Below are positions 40,960 through 47,902 of a DNA stretch of 64,000 bases, piece by piece. Source of the stretch: Burkholderiales bacterium (GTDB taxonomy: Bacteria > Pseudomonadota > Gammaproteobacteria > Burkholderiales > Casimicrobiaceae); contig JAEUPL010000004.1 in NCBI GenBank assembly GCA_016790165.1, positions 22,007 through 86,006 on the forward strand, written 5' to 3'. A program made the position numbers and the translations under genes. Within the stretch, counting starts at the first letter, position 1, and each line of letters starts with the position of its first letter. Under the pieces are notes generated by a model. It saw only the letters and a program-made list of their open reading frames with translations, was not told the origin of the DNA and ran no database searches.

Positions 40960-42273
40960 ATGAAACCTCTCCGAATCGGACTCCTCGGCATCGGCACCGT
41001 GGGTGGCGGCACGTTTGACGTCCTGGCTCGTAACGCCGAGGAAATTTCACGTCGTGCGGGGCGTCCGATCACGATCACCCACGTCGCCGACAAGAACACG
41101 GCACTGGCCAATCAAGTGGTGGCGGGCCGCGCAGCCGTTACGGATGACGCGTTTTCCGTCGTGCGCAATCCCGACATTGACGTCGTCGTCGAGCTGATTG
41201 GCGGCTACACGATTGCCAAGCAATTGATGCTGGAGGCAATCAGCAACGGCAAGCATGTGGTGACCGCCAACAAAGCGCTCCTCGCCGTGCACGGCAATGA
41301 AATATTCACGGCAGCGCGTGCCAAGGGCGTGATCGTCGCGTTCGAGGCGGCCGTGGCAGGTGGAATTCCGATCATCAAGGCGCTGCGTGAGGGGCTGGTC
41401 GCCAATCGCATCGAGTGGATCGCCGGAATTATCAACGGCACCACCAACTTCATCCTCTCCGAGATGCGCAGCAAGGGCCTCGCCTTTGCCGACGTGCTCA
41501 AAGAAGCGCAGGCCAAGGGCTACGCCGAGGCTGACCCGACGTTCGACATCGAAGGCGTCGACGCGGGCCACAAGATCAGCATCCTCGCGGCACTCGCGTT
41601 TGGTATTCCCCTGTCGTTCGATAGGGCGCATGTGGAAGGCATCACGAAGATTGAAGCCATCGATATTCGCTACGCCGAGGAGATGGGCTATCGCATCAAA
41701 CTACTCGGTATCGCACGCCGCAGGCAGGGCGCTGGTTTTGAGCTGCGCGTCCACCCCACCCTGATCCCGGCCAAGCGCCTCATCGCTAACGTCGAAGGTG
41801 TCATGAACGCAGTGCTGGTGAAGGGCGATGCCGTGGGGGCGACGCTGTACTACGGTGCTGGCGCTGGCGCGCAGCCTACTGCGTCGGCGGTGATCGCGGA
41901 TCTTGTAGACGTCGCTCGTCTGATTGATGCGGACGTGAACCATCGCGTGCCGTATCTCGCTTTCCAGCCCGACCGCATTGGCAGCGAGCCGGTGCTGCCG
42001 ATTGAAGAAGTTGAAACGTCATACTACCTGCGCCTGCGCGTGGACGACAAGCCGGGCGTGCTGGCCGACATCACGCGCGTGCTGGCCGACAATCACATCT
42101 CGATTGATGCCATGTTGCAAAAAGAGCCCGATGAAGGCGAAGCGCAGACTGACATCATTTTGCTGACGCACGAAACGATTGAGAGGAACGTCAAGCGCGC
42201 CATCGCCGCGATCGAGGCGCAGCCCAGCACGCGCGGCAGGATTGTGCTGTTGCGGCTGGAGAATCTCGCGTAG
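40960..42273 (+). CDS. hom: homoserine dehydrogenase
   Basis: A 437-residue monofunctional enzyme converting aspartate semialdehyde to homoserine. The NAD(P) motif is GLLGIGTVGGGTFDVL, then VVVELIGGYTIAKQLML, VTANKALLAVHG, FEAAVAGGIPIIKALREGL, GIINGTTNFILSEM, GYAEADPTFDIEGVDAGHK. A C-terminal ACT domain (YYLRLRVDDKPGVLADITRVLADNHISI) gives feedback control. The frame opens at 40843, but homology begins at the ATG at 40960. It forms a threonine-synthesis pair with thrC. Confidence 0.96.
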   Translation: MKPLRIGLLGIGTVGGGTFDVLARNAEEISRRAGRPITITHVADKNTALANQVVAGRAAVTDDAFSVVRNPDIDVVVELIGGYTIAKQLMLEAISNGKHVVTANKALLAVHGNEIFTAARAKGVIVAFEAAVAGGIPIIKALREGLVANRIEWIAGIINGTTNFILSEMRSKGLAFADVLKEAQAKGYAEADPTFDIEGVDAGHKISILAALAFGIPLSFDRAHVEGITKIEAIDIRYAEEMGYRIKLLGIARRRQGAGFELRVHPTLIPAKRLIANVEGVMNAVLVKGDAVGATLYYGAGAGAQPTASAVIADLVDVARLIDADVNHRVPYLAFQPDRIGSEPVLPIEEVETSYYLRLRVDDKPGVLADITRVLADNHISIDAMLQKEPDEGEAQTDIILLTHETIERNVKRAIAAIEAQPSTRGRIVLLRLENLA

Positions 42274-42345
42274 CCCCGATTTGAGGCGGCTTGCCGTGAC
42301 GCGCATGTTTGGTCGGGACACGTCGCTCCCCACACGAATCCGAGT

Positions 42346-43764
42346 ATGAAATATCTCTCCACCCGCGGCCACCCGGCCCGACAATCGTTCAGTCAAGTGT
42401 TGCTTTCGGGACTCGCCGAAGACGGTGGACTGATGTTGCCCGAGACACTTCCGAAGATCACGGACGGTGAACTCACCGCGTGGCGCATGCTGCCGTACCA
42501 CGCGCTGGCACATGCAGTGCTGTCGAAATTCATTGCCGCCGACGATATCGATTCGGTCACGTTGGCGACGCTAACCAAGGCGACCTACACGAAGGCCGTG
42601 TTTGGCACCGACGAAATCACGCCGCTTCGCAAAATCGATGAGTATGCGCCCGGCATGCAGATCGAAGCGCTGTCGAACGGCCCGACGCTGGCGTTCAAGG
42701 ACATGGCGATGCAGTTGCTCGGTCGCCTGTTCGAGTTTGAGCTGGGGCGCCGTAGCGCCACGCTTAACATCCTTGGTGCAACCAGCGGCGATACCGGCAG
42801 TGCGGCGGAGTACGCAATGCGCGGGCGCAAAGGGGTCAACGTCTTCATGCTGTCTCCCGCCGGACGCATGAGCGCGTTCCAGCGCGCACAGATGTACTCG
42901 CTTCAGGACGCCAACATCCACAACATTGCCGTAGAAGGGGTGTTCGACGATTGCCAGGACATCGTCAAGGCGGTGTCGAACGATCTCGCATTCAAGCGAC
43001 AACACCACATCGGCACCGTCAACTCCATCAACTGGGGGCGGATCTCCGCGCAGATCGTTTACTACGTCAAGGGCTATCTCGCCGCGACAACTGGCAATAG
43101 CCAGAAAGTCTCGTTTGCCGTGCCGTCCGGGAATTTCGGCAACATTCTCGCAGGGCATATCGCGCGCGAGATGGGGTTGCCGATTGAGACGCTGGTGCTC
43201 GCCACCAACGAGAACAACGTCCTCGCCGAGTTCTTCAATAGTGGCGTGTACCGCCCGCGCCCGAGCAGTCAAACGTATGAGACGTCGAGCCCGTCGATGG
43301 ACATTTCCAAGGCGTCGAACTTTGAGCGCTTCGTCTATCACCTGTTCAACAATGACGCCGCGCGCGTCGCGGCCCTGTGGTGCGAGGTGGATAAGGGCCG
43401 CGCGTTTGACGTATCCCAAACGCCCGAGTGGAGGGGCCTGCGTGAACGGTTCGGGTTTGTCGCTGGCAGTAGCACGCATGCGGATCGTCTCGCGACCATT
43501 CGCGAGGTGTACGAAAAGACCGGCAGCCTGATCGATACGCATACCGCCGATGCAGTGAAAGTTGCGCGACCACTCGTCACACCGGGCGTTCCGATGATCG
43601 TCCTGGAGACCGCCCTGCCGGTAAAGTTCGCCGATACAGTGCGTGCGGCTGTCGGCTTTGAGCCACCACTGACTGCGGATCAGCAGGCGATGATGAAGTT
43701 GCCGCTACGATTGGTGCAGATCGCGCCTGACGTGGAGCGCGTGAAGGCGATCATCGCCGCGTGA
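42346..43764 (+). CDS. thrC: threonine synthase
   Basis: A 472-residue PLP enzyme converting O-phosphohomoserine to threonine. The N-terminal family motif is MKYLSTRGHPARQSFSQVLLSGLAEDGGLMLP, the PLP-lysine lies in LSNGPTLAFKDMAMQLLG, and the phosphate-binding motif is ILGATSGDTGSAAEYAMRG. It is the long ThrC type and lies 72 nt after homoserine dehydrogenase. Confidence 0.96.
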   Translation: MKYLSTRGHPARQSFSQVLLSGLAEDGGLMLPETLPKITDGELTAWRMLPYHALAHAVLSKFIAADDIDSVTLATLTKATYTKAVFGTDEITPLRKIDEYAPGMQIEALSNGPTLAFKDMAMQLLGRLFEFELGRRSATLNILGATSGDTGSAAEYAMRGRKGVNVFMLSPAGRMSAFQRAQMYSLQDANIHNIAVEGVFDDCQDIVKAVSNDLAFKRQHHIGTVNSINWGRISAQIVYYVKGYLAATTGNSQKVSFAVPSGNFGNILAGHIAREMGLPIETLVLATNENNVLAEFFNSGVYRPRPSSQTYETSSPSMDISKASNFERFVYHLFNNDAARVAALWCEVDKGRAFDVSQTPEWRGLRERFGFVAGSSTHADRLATIREVYEKTGSLIDTHTADAVKVARPLVTPGVPMIVLETALPVKFADTVRAAVGFEPPLTADQQAMMKLPLRLVQIAPDVERVKAIIAA

Positions 43765-43804
43765 TACCTGGCTGCGCGGGGCGAACCGCTCCTACAATGT
43801 CAGC

Positions 43805-44221
43805 ATGACCCGCGGCGACTACAAGCATTTCCTCATCATCCCCACGCGCTGGATGGACAACGACATCTACGGCCACGTCAACAACGTCGTCTACTACAGC
43901 TGGTTTGATACCGTCATTAACGAGTATTTGATTCGCGCTGGCGGGCTCGATATCCACAACGCGCCCATCGTCGGCTTCTGTGTGGACTCCGGTTGCAACT
44001 ACAAGCAGAGCTTTGCTTTCCCGGAGCCGGTTCACGCTGGCTTGCGGGTGACGAAGCTGGGCAATAGTTCCGTGCGCTATGAAGTGGCGCTGTTCGGTGA
44101 AGGCGATGAAGCGCCGCGCGCCGCCGGCTTTTTTGTGCACGTGTTTGTGGATCGTGCGTCCAATAAGAGCGTCCCGATCCCCGCGAATATTCGCGGCGCG
44201 TTGCAAGCGCTACAGCCGTGA
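43805..44221 (+). CDS. hotdog-fold acyl-CoA thioesterase
   Basis: A 138-residue 4HBT/YbgC-like thioesterase. The active-site region RWMDNDIYGHVNNVVYYSWFDTVINEYL carries the Asp and the HVNN loop; FPEPVHAGLRVTKLGNSSVRYEVALF follows. The likely reaction is acyl-CoA hydrolysis in the cytoplasm. It lies 40 nt after thrC. The physiological substrate is unknown. Confidence 0.88.
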   Translation: MTRGDYKHFLIIPTRWMDNDIYGHVNNVVYYSWFDTVINEYLIRAGGLDIHNAPIVGFCVDSGCNYKQSFAFPEPVHAGLRVTKLGNSSVRYEVALFGEGDEAPRAAGFFVHVFVDRASNKSVPIPANIRGALQALQP

Positions 44222-44238
44222 CCTGGTAGCAGCCGTCG

Positions 44239-44317
44239 CCTCGATGTAACGAAGTGGAATCGAGGGCGAACGTGACTCGATGAACAAGTGCCTCGATTCC
44301 GCTTCGTTACATCTAGG
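44239..44317. repeat. REP-like inverted repeat
   Basis: A 27-nt arm CCTCGATGTAACGAAGTGG (continuing AATCGAGG, 44239-44265) is repeated in inverted form at 44291-44317 with only two mismatches and a 25-nt spacer. Partial matches continue outward (GTAGC / GACTAC). The pattern resembles REP elements of proteobacteria. It can form a long hairpin between the thioesterase and NTF2-like genes. Confidence 0.75.
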
Positions 44318-44340
44318 CTACGACTACCACCTAAACACGC

Positions 44341-44715
44341 ATGCCAACCCTCCCTGACGCCGCCTCCATTGTTCAACGCCAACTCGATGCCTACAACGCC
44401 CGTGACATCGACGGGCTGATGGCGACGTACTCGCCCGACATTGAGTACTATGAATTTCCCGGCACGCTGCTGGCGGCAGGTGCTGAGGCCGTGCGCGCGC
44501 GGCAAAGTGTGCGCCTGCAGGAGCCCGACCTCTACGCCCGCTTGCTCGGTCGCACGGTGATGGGCAATCTCGTGATGGATCATGAAATGGTGACGCGCAA
44601 CTTCCCGGAAGGCATTGGCACCGTTGAGCTGATCGCGATCTACGAAGTGCAGGGCGAGCACATCGCCCGAGGCTGGTTCAAGTTTGGCGAAAAGCGGATG
44701 GGAGCGCCCGAGTAG
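44341..44715 (+). CDS. NTF2-like / SnoaL-type protein
   Basis: A 124-residue small alpha+beta protein (IVQRQLDAYNARDIDGLMATYSPDIEYYEFPGTLLAAGAEAVR) with the cone-shaped pocket fold used by steroid isomerases and many unrelated proteins. No catalytic residue can be assigned by eye. It has no signal peptide. Function unknown. Confidence 0.82.
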   Translation: MPTLPDAASIVQRQLDAYNARDIDGLMATYSPDIEYYEFPGTLLAAGAEAVRARQSVRLQEPDLYARLLGRTVMGNLVMDHEMVTRNFPEGIGTVELIAIYEVQGEHIARGWFKFGEKRMGAPE

Positions 44716-44773
44716 TCCGGCGTCTCAAAACCGGGGCCGCTTGAGTTAACGAACCCGGTTGCCAGCGACCAGC

Positions 44774-47308
44774 CTACGTCACACCATCAATTTCGGCAAT
44801 CATCCGCGCTACGCGCTGCTCGATCTGCTCGGTCGAGAGCTTTTCGCGCAGGCGCTCCACCATCAGCGGGAATGAAAATGGCGTCGGCCGCTCACATTGC
44901 ATGGGCAGCGCCTTGCTGCCACGCAGACGTAACAGCGCTGCGGCGAGGCGCGAGGCTTCCAGTTGCCGCTCGAGCACCTCGCGCACGGCCTGCTTGAGCA
45001 GCAGGTTATCGCTGTCGTAGGTGCTGAACACGTCGTAGAGCAAACCACTCGATGCCTGCAGCTGCTTGCTCGATTTGTTCTGCCCCGGATAGCCTTGGTC
45101 GATCAGCCCAGCGACGCGCGCGATCTCGCGAAACTGACGTTTGCCCAGTTCGGCGGCATTGAGGCCTGCGAGGATGTCGGCTTCCACGTTTCGAGAATCG
45201 AGCAATTCACGCAGCTCGCGGGCGTTGATCGAGACTTCGGTCGGTGACAGCAGTTCGAAGCCGTAGTCGTTGATCGCGATGGAAAAGGTCTTGCCCAGCT
45301 CCGGCTGTTTCCGTGCGAGACGGTAGCTGAAGAGCGTGGCAAGCCCCAGGTGCACCAACCGACCCTCGAACGGGTAGAAAAACAGGTGTCGACCTTCGCG
45401 GCTCTTGAGCGATTCAACCAACCATTCCTTCATGTTGGGGAGGGCAGAGAGTCGGCGCTGTAACGCGAAGATCGGCTCGCACAGGCGCATTTCCGGCGTC
45501 GAGTAGACAGCGTCCTTCGCCTCGGCAATCAGCTCGCGGGTCGCACCCGCGAGCTGCGTGGAGAGCGGCATCTTGCCACCTGCCCAGCGGGGGACGAGAT
45601 TGCGCCTTTTGGTGGCGCGACGCACGTAGGCCGTCATCTCGCGGACGCGGATGAACTCGACTACCCGTCCGGCAAAGATGAAAGCGTCACCCGGATTCAG
45701 CCTGGCAATGAAATCCTCTTCGACGTGCCCAAGTCTCGCGCCGCCCTGAAACTGCACTGTGATCGAGGCCTCCGACACAATAGTGCCGATGTTGATGCGG
45801 TGGCGCTGCGCGATCCGGCGGTCTTTGACCACATAGCGACCGCTCGCCTCATCAATCACCACCTTGTGAAAGTCGGGATAGGCCGAAAGCGACGCGCCGC
45901 CACGCACGACGAAATCGAGGGCCCATTGCCACTCGGCATCAGTGAGGTTTAGATAGGTGAAGCTTTTTTCCACTTCGGCACGCAGCGCGTCCGCGTCAAA
46001 TCCCCCGCCCAGCGCACAGGTCACGAGATGTTGCGTCAACACGTCGAGCGGGCGCCACGCCTTGCCGCCGCCAGCGCCGCTGCCCGCACTTCCCAGCGGT
46101 GTACGCGATTCAATGTGTCGCGCATCGGCCGCCTGCCGTGATGCTGCGGCCTCAACCAGCTCCAGCGCATGGGTCGGCACCACGGTCACGCGACTGGTCG
46201 CGCCCGGTTGATGACCGCTGCGGCCCGCGCGCTGCAGAATGCGCGCAATGCCTTTGGGTGAGCCGATCTGCAGCACCTGTTCGACAGGCCGGAAATCGAC
46301 GCCGAGATCAAGCGAGCTGGTGCACACCACGGCGCGCAGCGCGCCGCTGCGGATGCCTTGCTCGACGTACTCGCGGGTCTCGCGATCCAGCGAGCCGTGA
46401 TGTAGCGCGATCTGTCCGGCCAGATCGGGCTCGGCATCGAGCAGCGCCTGATACCAAAGCTCCGTCTGCGAGCGCGTGTTGGTGAAAATCAGCGTGCTCT
46501 TCGCGCGCCTGATGTGCTCCACCACCGGCTTCACCATGCGCACGCCGAGATGTCCGCCCCAGGGAAACCGTTCGATCGTCTCCGGCAGCAGCGAGTCGAT
46601 CACGATCTTCTTCTCGATCTTGCCGCTGATCAGCACGCCTTGCCGCGCCAACGCGGCATCGGGGCCAATCAGCACACGCATGGCCTCATCAAGGTTGCCG
46701 AGTGTGGCGCTCATGCCCCAGGTCTGCAGTTTCCGGTTGGCGCCGCGCAGGCGCGTCAGGCAAAGCTCCAGCAACACACCGCGCTTGGACGACAGCAGCT
46801 CATGCCATTCGTCCACGATGACGGTGCGCAAACTGGCCAACCGGTCTCGCCAATCCGCCTTCGTGAGCATCAAGGCCAGCGATTCGGGCGTGGTCACCAA
46901 AACCGTCGGCAGACGGCGATCCTGCTTCGCGCGTTCGCTGCTCGACACATCTCCCGTGCGCAGACTCACAGTCCACGTCGGCTGCATCGTGGAGGCCGCA
47001 TCCTTCAGGCTCAGCGTGGTGTCGGCGGCGAGCGCCTTCAAGGGGGTGACCCAGAGGATCGTCAGCGGCGGCGCCAGTTTGTCATTGCCCACCGGGCCGA
47101 GCGCACACGCCGCGCAGAATGCGGCGTACGTCTTGCCAAATCCCGTCGGCGCGTGGATCAATCCATTCAACCCTTGCGCATACGCCGCCCATGCCTCGCG
47201 CTGGAACGCAAACGGTGTCCAGCCCCGCATGGCGAAGAAGGCTTCAGCGCCTGTGACGCGTTGCGCAGCGGCAGTCGCGCCGGGCCGCGCTTGATATGCT
47301 TTTGGCAC
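44774..47308 (-). CDS. Lhr-type DEXH helicase (ligase-associated DNA damage response type)
   Basis: An 844-residue superfamily 2 helicase. Walker A is LIHAPTGFGKTYAAF, motif II is IVDEWHEL, motif III MSATLGNLDEAM, motif IV/V LIFTNTRSQTELWYQALL and VVCTSSLDLGVDFRPVEQVLQ, and motif VI LQRAGRSGHQPG. The C-terminal domain is Lhr-like. The only in-frame start before the conserved region is the GTG at 47308; upstream sequence to 48028 is the shadow of the sigma and kinase genes. The usual partner DNA ligase and exonuclease genes are absent here. Confidence 0.92.
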   Translation of the reverse strand: MPKAYQARPGATAAAQRVTGAEAFFAMRGWTPFAFQREAWAAYAQGLNGLIHAPTGFGKTYAAFCAACALGPVGNDKLAPPLTILWVTPLKALAADTTLSLKDAASTMQPTWTVSLRTGDVSSSERAKQDRRLPTVLVTTPESLALMLTKADWRDRLASLRTVIVDEWHELLSSKRGVLLELCLTRLRGANRKLQTWGMSATLGNLDEAMRVLIGPDAALARQGVLISGKIEKKIVIDSLLPETIERFPWGGHLGVRMVKPVVEHIRRAKSTLIFTNTRSQTELWYQALLDAEPDLAGQIALHHGSLDRETREYVEQGIRSGALRAVVCTSSLDLGVDFRPVEQVLQIGSPKGIARILQRAGRSGHQPGATSRVTVVPTHALELVEAAASRQAADARHIESRTPLGSAGSGAGGGKAWRPLDVLTQHLVTCALGGGFDADALRAEVEKSFTYLNLTDAEWQWALDFVVRGGASLSAYPDFHKVVIDEASGRYVVKDRRIAQRHRINIGTIVSEASITVQFQGGARLGHVEEDFIARLNPGDAFIFAGRVVEFIRVREMTAYVRRATKRRNLVPRWAGGKMPLSTQLAGATRELIAEAKDAVYSTPEMRLCEPIFALQRRLSALPNMKEWLVESLKSREGRHLFFYPFEGRLVHLGLATLFSYRLARKQPELGKTFSIAINDYGFELLSPTEVSINARELRELLDSRNVEADILAGLNAAELGKRQFREIARVAGLIDQGYPGQNKSSKQLQASSGLLYDVFSTYDSDNLLLKQAVREVLERQLEASRLAAALLRLRGSKALPMQCERPTPFSFPLMVERLREKLSTEQIEQRVARMIAEIDGVT

Positions 47309-47311
47309 GGG

Positions 47312-47902
47312 ATGGGGGTAAATAGGAACGTGTCCGGGCAGTTTACTGTTGCGCTCGAAGATATTGCGGCGTGTCGGCGCGGCGATCGGGCTGCGCTTGA
47401 TCGCATTTACCCGCTTGTGTATGAAGAGCTGCGGCGTGTCGCCCGCAGCCACCTCTCGCGGGAACGGCCCGGCCACACGCTTCAGCCCACCGCGCTCGTG
47501 AACGAAGTCTATTTGCGCCTGTGTGCCCAACACGACGCCGATTGGTCCAGCCGCGCCTACGTGTTTGGACTGGCGGCCACCATGATGCGCCGTATTCTGG
47601 TCAATCACGCGCGCGATTCTGCCGCGAAAAAGCGAGGTGCCGGGGTGACGATGTTGACGTTGTCCGATGCCGACGGGCTCGCCATCGTTGATGCACACGA
47701 CAGCGTCGACGTGCTGGCAATTCACGAGGCGTTGGACGCGCTCGCCCAGCTCGATTCTCGTCAGGCGCGCGTGGTGGAGCTTAAGTTTTTCGGCGGACTC
47801 GAGATCGACGAAATCGCAACGTTGCTGGAGGTTTCCAGTGCAACAGTGCGTCGCGACTGGACGATGGCAAAACTCTGGCTGGGACGCGAGCTCGCAAGAT
47901 GA
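47312..47902 (+). CDS. ECF-subfamily RNA polymerase sigma factor
   Basis: A 196-residue sigma factor. Region 2 is RIYPLVYEELRRVARSHLSRERPGHTLQPTALVNEVYLRL, followed by RAYVFGLAATMMRRILVNHARD, and region 4 is DSRQARVVELKFFGGLEIDEIATLLEVSSATVRRDWTMAKLWL. It is the type usually coupled to Ser/Thr kinases. The ATG at 47312 is used; GTG at 47330 is possible. The start lies 3 nt from the divergent helicase start. The stop overlaps the kinase start by 4 nt. Confidence 0.92.
   Translation: MGVNRNVSGQFTVALEDIAACRRGDRAALDRIYPLVYEELRRVARSHLSRERPGHTLQPTALVNEVYLRLCAQHDADWSSRAYVFGLAATMMRRILVNHARDSAAKKRGAGVTMLTLSDADGLAIVDAHDSVDVLAIHEALDALAQLDSRQARVVELKFFGGLEIDEIATLLEVSSATVRRDWTMAKLWLGRELAR

Noticed and set aside
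46514-47311. Upstream extension of the sigma-factor frame
   Set aside because: It is antisense to the helicase; sigma homology begins after 47312.
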